From Corynebacterium frankenforstense (GTDB taxonomy: Bacteria; Actinomycetota; Actinomycetes; Mycobacteriales; Mycobacteriaceae): 52,262 bases of DNA. The stretch covers positions 1 to 52,262 of the forward strand of contig NZ_JASODI010000018.1 in NCBI RefSeq assembly GCF_030211955.1, written 5' to 3'. The position numbers and the translations under genes were made by a program. The notes below the pieces were generated by a model. It was not told the DNA's origin and made no database searches. It saw only the letters and a list, made by a program, of their open reading frames with translations. This document shows, piece by piece, positions 18,115 to 26,547 of this stretch; position 1 is the stretch's first letter, and every line of letters begins with the position of its first letter.

Positions 18115-18142
18115 GCTTTACCGACCGGGACCCGGTAAAAGC
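18115..18142. repeat. Second, related inverted repeat TTTACCG...CGGTAAA
   Basis: GCTTTACCG (18115-18123) pairs with CGGTAAAAGC (18133-18142), with one bulged A. It shares the ten bases TTTACCGACC with the hairpin 72 bases upstream. The rest of the 17972-18240 gap shows no gene. Confidence 0.55.
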
Positions 18143-18240
18143 CCCCGCGCAGGCCGGCCCAGCCGCGGTCTGGGCCCGGTTCGGGGCCCGATCCAGCCTC
18201 AGCGCAACCTCGATTCCGCCCCGACCGGGCGCCCGCTCCC

Positions 18241-18552
18241 TCAGTCGGAGTACCGCGCCCGGCCCTTCCAGACCAGCCAGGTCGCCAGCACCATCACCAG
18301 CGCGAAGAGCCCGGGCCAGATCGCGGGATCGGCCCGGAAGACGTTGAGCACGGCCTGCAGGACAGCCAGCGCGGTCAGGAACCCGACGAAGCCCAAGGCG
18401 GTGTCCCAGACCAGGGCCCGCCGCCGGCTCTCGGACGCGCCCGGGCCAGGCCCGGGGCCCGCCCCAGGACCAGACCCAGCGCTCGACCCGGGACGGGAGC
18501 CGGGCCCGCCCCCGGACGCATCCCCGCCCCCGGCCTGATCCTCCGAACTCAC
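18241..18552 (-). CDS. Small membrane protein of the trehalose transporter operon
   Basis: A 103-residue protein. The first 40 residues are Gly/Pro/Ser-rich and disordered; two hydrophobic helices follow (about residues 50-68 and 75-96) and a short basic tail. Its GTG start overlaps the tusG stop codon (GTGA), so it is the last gene of the tusE-tusF-tusG unit. C. glutamicum also has a small membrane gene inside its trehalose importer cluster, though at another position. A helper or assembly role in the transporter is inference. Confidence 0.78.
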   Translation of the reverse strand: MSSEDQAGGGDASGGGPGSRPGSSAGSGPGAGPGPGPGASESRRRALVWDTALGFVGFLTALAVLQAVLNVFRADPAIWPGLFALVMVLATWLVWKGRARYSD

Positions 18553-19382
18553 GCCTTGACCCCGCCCGCGGTCAGCCCGGAGACGATCCGGCGCTGGAAG
18601 AACAGCACCATGATCACCAGCGGGATCGTGACCAGCGCGCCGGCGGCCATGATCGAGGTGTACGGGTACTCGAAGGCGCTCGGGCCCGAGAAGCGCGCGA
18701 TCGCCACGGTCACCGGCTCGGTGTCGGTCGTGGACAGCTGGCGGGCGAGCATGAACTCGTTCCAGGTCGCGATGAACGCCAGGATCGCCGTGGTGAACAG
18801 CGCCGGGGCGGCCAGCGGCAGCAGCACCTTACGGAAGGCCTGCCCGCGGCTGGCGCCGTCGACGCGCGCGGCCTCCTCGAGCTCCCAGGGCAGGGTGCGG
18901 AAGAAGGAGACCAGCGTGTAGACGGTCAGCGGCAGCGCGAAGGAGATGTTCGGGATGATCAGCGCCTGGTAGGTGCCGATCCACCCGAGGTCACCGAAGA
19001 GCTGGAAGAGCGGGGTGACCAGCGCGATGCCGGGGAACATCGAGGCGGCCAGGACGATGCCGGTGACGATGCCCTTGCCGGAGAAGTCCAGCCGGGCCAA
19101 CGCGTAGGCGGTGAACACGCCCACGGCCACGGCCAGCGCGGTCGTCGTCGCAGAGATCAGCAGCGAGTTGCCGATCGCGCCCAAAAAGTCGTTGCCCTTG
19201 TCCGTGGCCAGCGCATCGCGGAAGTTGTCCAGCGTGACGTGCGTGGGCCACGGGGTGGTGTCGAACGTGTGCGACGGGTCGCGCAGCGCGGTGACGACCA
19301 TCCAGTAGAAGGGCGCGAGCCCCCAGATCAGAATGAAGATCAGGCCCAGGTAGTTGCCGATGAACGAACGCGTCTTGCTCAT
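18549..19382 (-). CDS. tusG: Trehalose ABC transporter permease (MalG-like)
   Basis: A 277-residue inner-membrane permease with six predicted helices. The cytoplasmic EAA loop EEAARVDGASRGQAFRKVLLP, which docks to the ATPase, lies near residue 185. By gene order it is TusG of the TusFGK2E importer, which in C. glutamicum recovers trehalose released when mycolates are transferred from trehalose monomycolate. It overlaps tusF by four bases (ATGA) and the next small membrane gene by four, so translation is coupled. Maltodextrin-type permeases are similar, so the substrate rests on synteny. Confidence 0.9.
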   Translation of the reverse strand: MSKTRSFIGNYLGLIFILIWGLAPFYWMVVTALRDPSHTFDTTPWPTHVTLDNFRDALATDKGNDFLGAIGNSLLISATTTALAVAVGVFTAYALARLDFSGKGIVTGIVLAASMFPGIALVTPLFQLFGDLGWIGTYQALIIPNISFALPLTVYTLVSFFRTLPWELEEAARVDGASRGQAFRKVLLPLAAPALFTTAILAFIATWNEFMLARQLSTTDTEPVTVAIARFSGPSAFEYPYTSIMAAGALVTIPLVIMVLFFQRRIVSGLTAGGVKA

Positions 19383-20632
19383 CGCGCACCGCCTTCCACG
19401 TCGTGGTCGCCTCGATTGCCGACGTCGCGTGGGTCGCCGTCGCGCATCGCGTCACCGTCGCGCGTGGCGTCACCGCCGCGCGCTCCGACCCCGGCGGACC
19501 CCGCACGCCCGCGGCCGAAGTGCTCGCGCAGCCCGCGCAGGCCCCGGGCCCGGCTTTTGCCGCCGGGCAGGTTGCGGGTGCCGGAGACGTCCGCGCCGAG
19601 GAAGCGGATCATGACGAACGCCACGGCGAAGATGAGCAGGAAGATCAGGGTGGACAGCGCGGAGGCCGAGTTGAAGTGGCCCTGGCGCATGTCCTCGACC
19701 ACCAGCTGGGAGACCGTGGCGGTCGGCGAGTTCGAGGACCCGGAGATCATGATCACCGGCAGGTCGTACATGCGCAGCGCGTCGAGGGTGCGGAAAAGCA
19801 CGGCCACCATCAGCGCCGGGCGCACCAGCGGCAAGGTGATGCGGGTGAAGCGCTGCCAGGCCGAGGCACCGTCGACGCGGGCGGCCTCGTAGAGCTCCTT
19901 GGGGATCATCTGCAGGCCGGCGAGGATGAGCAGCGCCATGAACGGCGTGGTCTTCCAGACGTCGGCGATGATCACGGCGGTGCGTGCGGCCCACGGGTCG
20001 GTGGTCCAGGCGATGTCGGTGCCCAGCGTCGCGTTGACCACGCCGTCGGGGGCGAACATGAACTGCCAGAGCTTGGCCGTGACGGCCGTGGGGATCGCCC
20101 AGGGCACGAGCACGGCGGCGCGGACCAGACCGCGGCCGCGGAACTCGCGGTTCATCACCAGCGCCATGATCACGCCGAGGACCGTCTCGAGGGCCACGGT
20201 GACCACGGTGAAGAACAGAGTGATGCGCACCGCCGGCCAGAAGTCGGTGGCGATGACGCCGGGCGGGCAGACCCCGGCGGAGCAGCGCTGGGTCAGCCAG
20301 TAGAAGTAGTGGTCGAGGCCGGCGAAGCCGCCCTCGGTGAACAGGCCGGTCTCGGGGTCGAGCCCCTTGTCGGCCTGGAACGACAGCCAGACCGCGCGCA
20401 CGATCGGGTAGCCGATGACCACGGCCAGCACGATCATGGCCGGGGCGATCAGCCAGGCGGCGTTGCGCGCCTGGACGCGCGCCTGGCGGCGCGCGCCGGT
20501 CCGGCCGGACTTACGGGTTCCGGTGGGGGAGGGGCGCTCCGCGGTGGTCACCCCACCTGCGGCGCGGGCGGAACCCGCGGTCCCGCCGGCACCGTCCCCG
20601 CCACCGTGCGGTACGGCTGTCGACCCGGACAC
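19379..20632 (-). CDS. tusF: Trehalose ABC transporter permease (MalF-like)
   Basis: A 417-residue permease. The N-terminal 50 residues are a basic, Gly/Arg-rich cytoplasmic segment; six membrane helices follow, and the EAA loop YEAARVDGASAWQRFTRITLP lies near residue 260. A periplasmic loop after helix 1 contains two cysteines (RCSAGVCPPG). After the usual family end at GADVSGTRNLPGG, about 60 extra residues follow that are Arg/Gly/Asp-rich and contain the hexapeptide repeat ATRDGD-AMRDGD. The gene starts with GTG 6 bases after tusE. The two-permease arrangement with TusG is standard. Confidence 0.9.
   Translation of the reverse strand: MSGSTAVPHGGGDGAGGTAGSARAAGGVTTAERPSPTGTRKSGRTGARRQARVQARNAAWLIAPAMIVLAVVIGYPIVRAVWLSFQADKGLDPETGLFTEGGFAGLDHYFYWLTQRCSAGVCPPGVIATDFWPAVRITLFFTVVTVALETVLGVIMALVMNREFRGRGLVRAAVLVPWAIPTAVTAKLWQFMFAPDGVVNATLGTDIAWTTDPWAARTAVIIADVWKTTPFMALLILAGLQMIPKELYEAARVDGASAWQRFTRITLPLVRPALMVAVLFRTLDALRMYDLPVIMISGSSNSPTATVSQLVVEDMRQGHFNSASALSTLIFLLIFAVAFVMIRFLGADVSGTRNLPGGKSRARGLRGLREHFGRGRAGSAGVGARGGDATRDGDAMRDGDPRDVGNRGDHDVEGGAR
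19438..19473. repeat. 18-bp tandem repeat in the tusF 3' end
   Basis: CGTCGCGCATCGCGTCAC (19438-19455) is followed by CGTCGCGCGTGGCGTCAC (19456-19473), two mismatches in 18. A degenerate partial unit precedes them. They encode the hexapeptide repeat in the C-terminal tail of TusF. Confidence 0.75.
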
Positions 20633-20638
20633 GCTGGG

Positions 20639-21913
20639 TTACTCCGCCGAGGCGTTCTCGATCGCGGCCTTCATGTCCGCGGTGGCCTTGTCCACGTCGG
20701 CGTCACCGTTGACGGCGGCGTAGGCGTTGTCCTGGATGGCCTTCGAGATGGCGTCGTAGAACGGGCTGACCGGGCGCGGCTTGGCGTTCTCCAGCGACTC
20801 CTTGAGCGCCGGCAGGTAGGGCTGCTCGGCGATGAGCTCCTGGTCGTCGTAAATGGAGGCGAGCACCGGCGGGAAGGAGGCCTCGGCGAAGGAGCGCTGG
20901 CTCTCCTCGCTGACGACGAACTCGATGAAGTCGCGGGCGGTGGCCTTGTAATCGGAGTTGATGTTGATGCCGTTGTTGTAGCCGCCGAGGGTGGACACAC
21001 CCACGCCGTCCTTGCCCACCAGGGGCTGGACCTCGACCTTGCCGGCGACGGCGGAGCCGTCCTCCTCGGAGTTGGCGTACATGTACGGCCAGTTCACCGC
21101 GTAGGCGGTCTTGCCCTCGGTGAAGGCCAGGTTGGTCTCCTCCTCGGTGGCGGCGGTGGAGTCCTTGGCCACGGTGCCGTCCTCGTAGCCGTCGACCAGG
21201 GCCTGCAGGCCCTCCTTCGAGGCGTCGGAGTCGACGGCCGGGGTCTTGCCGTCGTCCTCGAGCACGGAGCCGCCCCAGCCGGCCATGAACCCGGCGGTGT
21301 TGACGGTCAGGCCCTCGTACTGCTTGAGCTGCAGGGTCAGGCAGTCGACCTGGGCCTCCTCGGCCTGCTTGCAGGACTCCTTGAGGCTGGCCCAGTCGGT
21401 GGGCGCCTCCGGGATGATCTCGGTGTTGCGGAAGAGTAGCTGGCCGTTGGTGTTCTGCGGCAGCGCGTACAGGGTGTCGTTGTAGGTGGCGGACTCGACG
21501 GTGGCGTCGAGCAGCTCGGAGGTGTCGACCTCGAGGTCGCCGGTCAGCGGGGCGAGCCACTGGTTGGCGGCGAACTGGGCGGTCCACACGACGTCGAGGG
21601 CCATCACGTCGTAGTCGGTGTTGCCGGCCTGCAGGGACTGCACGAGGGTCTCACGCTGGGCGTCGGCCTCGCCGGCGAGCTCGGAGAGGGTGACCTCCTC
21701 GTCCGGGTGCTCCTTGTTCCACCGGTCGATGATCGGGATGATCTTGTCGGTGTCGTTCTTGCCCATCGCGAAGGTGATGGGGCCACGGCCGTCGGTGTTC
21801 TCGGCCTCGGGGGCGGAGGAGGAGCCGTCGGAGCCGCACGCGGTGAGGGTGGCGCCGGCCACGGCGGTGGCGGCGAGGACGGCGCCGACGCGGCGCAGAG
21901 AGGTGAAGCGCAT
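20639..21913 (-). CDS. tusE: Trehalose ABC transporter substrate-binding lipoprotein
   Basis: A 424-residue extracytoplasmic solute-binding protein of the maltose/trehalose family. The signal peptide ends in the lipobox LTAC with the lipidated cysteine at residue 26, followed by a Ser/Gly linker. The mature protein begins GPITFAMGKNDTDKIIPIID and contains AGNTDYDVMALDVVWTAQFA, typical of family 1 binding proteins. It captures the sugar and delivers it to TusF/TusG. The start at 21913 has GAAAGG about 10 bases upstream; an in-frame codon at 21955 would add residues unlike a signal peptide. It heads the tusE-F-G unit. The 232 bases before it hold only its control region, with no operator I can name. 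Confidence 0.92.
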   Translation of the reverse strand: MRFTSLRRVGAVLAATAVAGATLTACGSDGSSSAPEAENTDGRGPITFAMGKNDTDKIIPIIDRWNKEHPDEEVTLSELAGEADAQRETLVQSLQAGNTDYDVMALDVVWTAQFAANQWLAPLTGDLEVDTSELLDATVESATYNDTLYALPQNTNGQLLFRNTEIIPEAPTDWASLKESCKQAEEAQVDCLTLQLKQYEGLTVNTAGFMAGWGGSVLEDDGKTPAVDSDASKEGLQALVDGYEDGTVAKDSTAATEEETNLAFTEGKTAYAVNWPYMYANSEEDGSAVAGKVEVQPLVGKDGVGVSTLGGYNNGININSDYKATARDFIEFVVSEESQRSFAEASFPPVLASIYDDQELIAEQPYLPALKESLENAKPRPVSPFYDAISKAIQDNAYAAVNGDADVDKATADMKAAIENASAE

Positions 21914-22145
21914 GGTTTCGGAACCTTTCAGTCGTGGATGCGCGGTGAACCCCAAGTTAATTGCGAGGCAACCCCGGGCGGCACGCTACGGCGCAAATTA
22001 CCCCCGTGAGAGGGGAAAGACAGGTCCCATTCAGGAACTATGCGGCCCGACTTTCAGGGTTTGCTTGCCGACGCCGCGCCCGGCCCCACCGCCCGCGCGT
22101 GGTTGCGCACGCCCGCTCTTTCCCCGGTGGCGGGCGCCGACCCAA

Positions 22146-23177
22146 CTAGTTGCGGGCGTCAGCCCGCAACCCGTCCGGTCCGAAGCGCAGCGCGGCGGCC
22201 GGGTCGTAGGCCATGCGCACCTCGGCGCCGCGCTCGGGGGCGGGGGCGTCGAGGAGCCGGGCGACCAGGCGCCCGCCGTCGCGGTGGGCGTAGACGTAGG
22301 ACTCGGCGCCGAGCTCCTCGACGATGTCGACCGGCCCGCTCAGCTCGCGGAAGCCGGCCGGGCAGGCCTCGCCCTGCCCGAGCAGGCGCATGTGCTCGGG
22401 GCGCACGCCGAAGGTGACGTCGCCGGCGCCGGGGACGTCGTCGTGGAAGAGGTTCATCGACGGCGAGCCGATGAAGCCGGCGACGAAGAGGTTGACCGGG
22501 TCGCGGTAGAGCTCGCGCGGCGGGGCGACCTGCTGGAGCACGCCGCGGTCGAGCACGGCCACCCGGTCGCCCATCGTCATCGCCTCGACCTGGTCGTGGG
22601 TGACGTAGACGGTGGTCACTCCCAGCCGCCGCTGCAGGGCGGCGATCTCGGAGCGGGTGGACACACGCAGCTTGGCGTCGAGGTTGCTCAGCGGCTCGTC
22701 CATGAGGAAGACCCGCGGGTTGCGCACGATCGCCCGGCCCATGGCCACGCGCTGGCGCTGGCCGCCGGAGAGGTCCTTGGGCTTGCGGTCCAGAAAGTCG
22801 GTCAGCCCCAGGATCTCGGCGGCCTCGGCCACCCGGGCGTCGGCCTCGTCGCGGGGCACCTTGCGCAGGTCCAGGGCGAAGGACATGTTCTTGCGCACCG
22901 ACAGGTGCGGGTAGAGCGCGTAGTTCTGGAAGACCATGGCCACGTCGCGGGCGGCCGGGTCGGAGTCGGTGACGTCGTCGTCGCCGATGAGGATGCGTCC
23001 GGACTCGACCGGCTCGAGGCCGGCCAGGGCGCGCAGCGTGGTCGACTTGCCGCAGCCGGAGGGACCGACGAGCACCAGGAACTCGCCGTCGGCGATCTCC
23101 AGGTCGAAGTCGGTGACCGAGGGGCGGTCCGCCCCGGGGTAGCGGACGGTGACGTTGTCGTAGGTGACCGGTGCCAT
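22146..23177 (-). CDS. tusK: Trehalose ABC transporter ATPase
   Basis: A 343-residue MalK/UgpC-type ATPase that drives sugar import as a dimer under TusF/TusG. Walker A is GPSGCGKSTT near residue 41, the Q-loop is FQNYALYPHL, the signature is LSGGQRQRVAMGRA, Walker B is RVFLMDEPLSNLD, and the H-loop is VTHDQ. A C-terminal TOBE-like regulatory domain starts near residue 240. It lies upstream of tusE on the same strand but 232 bases away and only 29 bases after the TIGR03089 gene, so it may have a different transcript from tusEFG. Confidence 0.93.
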   Translation of the reverse strand: MAPVTYDNVTVRYPGADRPSVTDFDLEIADGEFLVLVGPSGCGKSTTLRALAGLEPVESGRILIGDDDVTDSDPAARDVAMVFQNYALYPHLSVRKNMSFALDLRKVPRDEADARVAEAAEILGLTDFLDRKPKDLSGGQRQRVAMGRAIVRNPRVFLMDEPLSNLDAKLRVSTRSEIAALQRRLGVTTVYVTHDQVEAMTMGDRVAVLDRGVLQQVAPPRELYRDPVNLFVAGFIGSPSMNLFHDDVPGAGDVTFGVRPEHMRLLGQGEACPAGFRELSGPVDIVEELGAESYVYAHRDGGRLVARLLDAPAPERGAEVRMAYDPAAALRFGPDGLRADARN

Positions 23178-23206
23178 GGCACCTCAGGCTAGCAGCGTGC
23201 GCCGCC

Positions 23207-23878
23207 TCAGAGGCGCAGAGTGACCTTCTCGGCCTCCGCGATCGCGTCGAGGCGGGCGGCCTCGGCGAAGCCGGAGACGACCACCGTCGAGCCGCCGACG
23301 GCCAGCGGCTCGAGGACCTGGCGGGTGAAGGAGGCGTCGTCGGTCCAGCCGGTGGCCAGCACGCGGGCGCCGGCGGGGATGTCGGTGCTCTCGGCCAGGT
23401 CGGCCAGGCTCATCGTCGGGGCGGGGAAGACGTCGGGGTAGAAGCGCACGGTCGGCCCGAAGTCGACCGCCCCGGGCGGCAGGGTGCCGCCGGTCTCGGC
23501 CACGCCGCGGCCGAAGGGGTCGTCGGTGACCAGCACCAGGTCGGGGCCGGGGTGGTCGCCGGCGCGTTCGGGGGAGGTGAAGACGACGTCCAGGTCGTCG
23601 GGCCCGGCCGCGGGCGCGCCGGGGTCCAGGGTGTGGTCCACGCCGGCGGCCATCGCGCCGAGGGCGATCGCGGCGGCCTGCCAGCCGACGGGCAGGTCGA
23701 TGAGGATGCGGGAGTCGGCGTCGAGGTCGAGCTCCTCGAGCAGCATGGTGGCGACCTTGGCCGCCCAGTTGTCCAGGGTGGTCGCGGAGAAGTCGAGGCG
23801 GGCGCCGGTGTGCTCGTCGTAGACGGTCAGGCGCGGGCCGGCGGGGTCGGCGTCGAGGAGGTGGCGCAGCAGTTCCAT
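23207..23878 (-). CDS. TIGR03089 family protein
   Basis: A 223-residue protein of an actinobacterial family related to the N-terminal part of acyl-CoA synthetases (adenylate-forming enzymes) but without a visible AMP-binding P-loop or the C-terminal lid. Characteristic stretches are GARLDFSATTLDNWAAKVATML, LPVGWQAAAIALGAMAAG and VLATGWTDDASF. The function is unknown; loss of catalytic motifs suggests a binding or scaffold role, which is speculation. It is 15 bases after lcpA and 29 before tusK. Confidence 0.83.
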   Translation of the reverse strand: MELLRHLLDADPAGPRLTVYDEHTGARLDFSATTLDNWAAKVATMLLEELDLDADSRILIDLPVGWQAAAIALGAMAAGVDHTLDPGAPAAGPDDLDVVFTSPERAGDHPGPDLVLVTDDPFGRGVAETGGTLPPGAVDFGPTVRFYPDVFPAPTMSLADLAESTDIPAGARVLATGWTDDASFTRQVLEPLAVGGSTVVVSGFAEAARLDAIAEAEKVTLRL

Positions 23879-23893
23879 GCACCCGATGGTAGG

Positions 23894-25465
23894 TCAGTTC
23901 ACGCAGCGCGGACCGTCGCCGCCGGCGTCGATCTCGGGGGAGGCCTCGGGCTCGGTGCCGAAGTCGGCGCCGGGCTGGCCCACCGAGCCGTCGCCGCTGG
24001 GCGCCTCGGCCATCTGGTCGCCCTGGGGGCCGGCGTAGTCGTCGTGGGTGACCACGACCAGGGTGTCGGCGTCCAGGCCCTCGTTGACGGTCACGGGCAG
24101 CCCGCCGAGCTCCTCGGCGACGGCCTTGGCGGCCTCGCTGTCGGCGTCGCCGGCGACGACCTGGGACTCGGTGTAGATGCCCTCCAGGGCGTTGGAGACC
24201 TCGGCTACGTGGTAGCCGTGCTCCTCGAGCCAGCCGCCGACGGAGCCGGCCAGCCCGGAGACGGACCCGGCGTTGAGCACGTGCAGCTCGGCGTCAGCGG
24301 CCGCGGCCGCGGGCTCGCCGGCGGGCGGGGCCTCGCCGTCCTCGGGCTGCTCCTCCTCCCGGGTGCCGAGGAGGTCGTCCATGAAGGCGCGCACCTGGTC
24401 CGGGTCGACGGTGACGATGGACTCGCCGTAGTCGCCGACGCCGTCGAGCGAGGTCACCGGGACGGTGGTGAAGGTGACGTTGCCGCCGGCGAGGTTGGAC
24501 AGCTGGGCGGCGAAGCTCATCACGTCCCAGTCCTCGTCGATGACCACGGAGCGCTCGACGGCGCCGCGCAGGTCGTTGAGGCGGCCCGGGTTGGTCAGGG
24601 TGCCGGCGGAGAGCAGCTTCTGCACCATCGAGGCCATGAAGGCCTGCTGACGGGTCACGCGGTCGAGGTCGCCGCGGGGCAGGCCGTGGCGCTGGCGGAC
24701 GAACTTCAGGGCGTCCACGCCGTCGAGGGTCTGGCGGCCGGCGGGGAAGTCGGCGCCGGAGAACTCGTCCTGGACGGGCTCGTTGAGGCAGACGTCCACG
24801 CCGCCGACGGCGTCGGTGAGCAGCACGAAGCCGAGCAGGCCGATCTCCGCGTAGTGGTCGACCTCGATGCCGGTCAGCTCGGCGACGGTGGTGACCAGGC
24901 CCTCACGGCCGGCGGCGAGCTCCTCGCGGGCGATGCGCTGCTCGTCGGCGCCCTCCGCCTCCAGCTCGGAGCGGCGCTCGGCGGCGTGGGCGGCGAAGAC
25001 GCCGTTGATCTTCATGTTGCCCAGCTCGTCGTCCTTGACGTAGGTGTCGCGCGGGATGGACACGGCTGTCGCGGAAGAGCCGTCGTTGGGCACGCGGATG
25101 ACCATGATGGTGTCCGTGTTGTGCTCGCCCTCCTCGGCGCCGGCGTTGAGCGAGGCCAGCTCCTCCTGGCTCAACGGGTTGCCCTGGGCGTCGGTGCGCG
25201 AGTCGGAGCCGACCAGCAGGATGTCGGTGGCGCCGTCGGGGGCCTTCTTCATGCCCTGCCCGCCGCCGAGGGAGAGGTTGCCGGCGGAGGCGACCTCGTT
25301 GCCCAGCCGCCCGACGGTCAGGTAGCCGATGCCGGCGAAGACGAGCACGAGCACGGAGAGCACGGCGATGACGCCCTTGAGGCCGCCGGGGCCTGCCTGC
25401 CGGATGCGGGTGTCCGAGTCCGGGGCCGGCTGGATGGCCCTGACCTGGCGGTAGTGCTCACTCAC
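23894..25465 (-). CDS. lcpA: LytR-CpsA-Psr ligase (arabinogalactan attachment)
   Basis: A 523-residue membrane-anchored LCP protein. A short cytoplasmic tail precedes one helix (GVIAVLSVLVLVFAGIGYL, near residues 31-50). The LCP domain has DILLVGSDSR, HNTDTIMVIRV, SIPRDTYV, INGVF and a LKFVRQRHGL...DLDRVTRQQ motif with the arginines that hold the polyprenyl pyrophosphate. A LytR_C domain follows (AELHVLNAGSVSGLAGSV), after a Glu/Ala-rich linker. In C. glutamicum LcpA (Cg0847), encoded in the same place, links arabinogalactan to peptidoglycan and is essential. The start is the GTG at 25465, preceded by AAGGA. It is divergent from rmlD-wbbL. Confidence 0.92.
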   Translation of the reverse strand: MSEHYRQVRAIQPAPDSDTRIRQAGPGGLKGVIAVLSVLVLVFAGIGYLTVGRLGNEVASAGNLSLGGGQGMKKAPDGATDILLVGSDSRTDAQGNPLSQEELASLNAGAEEGEHNTDTIMVIRVPNDGSSATAVSIPRDTYVKDDELGNMKINGVFAAHAAERRSELEAEGADEQRIAREELAAGREGLVTTVAELTGIEVDHYAEIGLLGFVLLTDAVGGVDVCLNEPVQDEFSGADFPAGRQTLDGVDALKFVRQRHGLPRGDLDRVTRQQAFMASMVQKLLSAGTLTNPGRLNDLRGAVERSVVIDEDWDVMSFAAQLSNLAGGNVTFTTVPVTSLDGVGDYGESIVTVDPDQVRAFMDDLLGTREEEQPEDGEAPPAGEPAAAAADAELHVLNAGSVSGLAGSVGGWLEEHGYHVAEVSNALEGIYTESQVVAGDADSEAAKAVAEELGGLPVTVNEGLDADTLVVVTHDDYAGPQGDQMAEAPSGDGSVGQPGADFGTEPEASPEIDAGGDGPRCVN

Positions 25466-25555
25466 TGCGGTGCTTTTCCTTCGACGTACTGTGGGGGCGG
25501 CCTGGCGGTCGCCGGGCTCAAGTGCACCCATCGTACTTCAAGGAGGCCTCCGCCC

Positions 25556-26542
25556 ATGAGAGTCGTCGTCACCGGCGCGCGCGGTCAGCTGGGCCGCAGC
25601 CTCGCGCTGACCTGTCCGCCGGGGCTCGACGGCGACGTCGTCTGGGCGGACCGCTCGCTCCTCGACGTCACCGACACCGCCGCCGTCGCCGCCTCGCCCG
25701 TGCTCGAGGCGGCGGACGTGGTGCTCAACTGCGCGGCGTTCACCGACGTCGACGGCGCCGAGGAGGAGCCGGGGCGCACGCTGGCCGAGGCCGCCAATGC
25801 CACCGCGCCCGGGCTCATTGCCCGCCGCTGCGCCGACGTGGGCGCGCGCCTGGTGCACGTGTCCACCGACTACGTCTTCGGCGACGCCGTACTTGACGAC
25901 GCCGCGCATGCGGACGTGGTCGTTTCCCGCCCCGTGCTTGACGACGCCGCGCCCGGCGGCGTCGCCGGTCCCGGCGCCGCGGTGCCCGCGGGCGCCCGGC
26001 CGTTGCTGCCCGGGGACCCCACGAGCCCGGAGACGATCTACGGGCGCACGAAGCTGGCCGGGGAGCGCGCCGCGCTGGCGGCTTGCCCGGCCACGACGGT
26101 CGTACGCACCGCGTGGGTCTACTCGGGCGACACGCTGCCGGAGCACAGGGACTTCGTCTCCACGATGCTGCGCCTGGCGCGCAGGGGAGTGGACCCGAAG
26201 GTGGTCGACGACCAGTTCGGCAGCCCGACGTACGCGCCCGACCTGGCCCGCGCGCTGTGGCGGCTCGTGCTCGACGGCGACGGGGCCGCGTCGGGTACGG
26301 CCGGCGTGCGCCCCGCCGCCGGGCGCGTGCTGCACGGTGTGGGGGCCGGCTGGACGAGCTGGCACCTGCTCGCCCGCGAGGTCTTTGCGGCGGCCGGCTT
26401 CGACCCGGAGCGGGTCTCGCCGGTGGACACGGCCGGTTACCCCACCAAGGCGAAGCGGCCGCGCTGGTCGGTGCTCGCCGCTGACCTGGAGCTGCCGGAG
26501 TGGCGGACCGGGGTCGCCCGGGCGGTGGCCGCTAGACTCTGA
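25556..26542 (+). CDS. rmlD: dTDP-4-dehydrorhamnose reductase
   Basis: A 328-residue reductase making dTDP-L-rhamnose, the donor for the linker between arabinogalactan and peptidoglycan. It opens with the NAD(P)-binding VVTGARGQLGRSL; STDYVFGD is the family active-site strand, and YGRTKLAGE carries the catalytic Tyr-x3-Lys. Between these, about 45 residues are inserted, Ala/Asp/Gly-rich and containing two copies of VLDDAA, where most RmlD proteins have about ten. AGGAGG lies 9 bases before the ATG. It overlaps the next gene's control region and forms a unit with wbbL and manC. Confidence 0.92.
   Translation: MRVVVTGARGQLGRSLALTCPPGLDGDVVWADRSLLDVTDTAAVAASPVLEAADVVLNCAAFTDVDGAEEEPGRTLAEAANATAPGLIARRCADVGARLVHVSTDYVFGDAVLDDAAHADVVVSRPVLDDAAPGGVAGPGAAVPAGARPLLPGDPTSPETIYGRTKLAGERAALAACPATTVVRTAWVYSGDTLPEHRDFVSTMLRLARRGVDPKVVDDQFGSPTYAPDLARALWRLVLDGDGAASGTAGVRPAAGRVLHGVGAGWTSWHLLAREVFAAAGFDPERVSPVDTAGYPTKAKRPRWSVLAADLELPEWRTGVARAVAARL
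25893..25906 (+). repeat. Dispersed word TTGACGACGCCGCG, copy 3
   Basis: An exact copy inside the inserted loop of rmlD. A second copy begins exactly 45 bases later. Confidence 0.6.
25938..25951 (+). repeat. Dispersed word TTGACGACGCCGCG, copy 4
   Basis: An exact copy 45 bases after copy 3, in the same codon phase, suggesting local duplication in the rmlD insertion. Confidence 0.6.
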
Positions 26543-26547
26543 AGACC

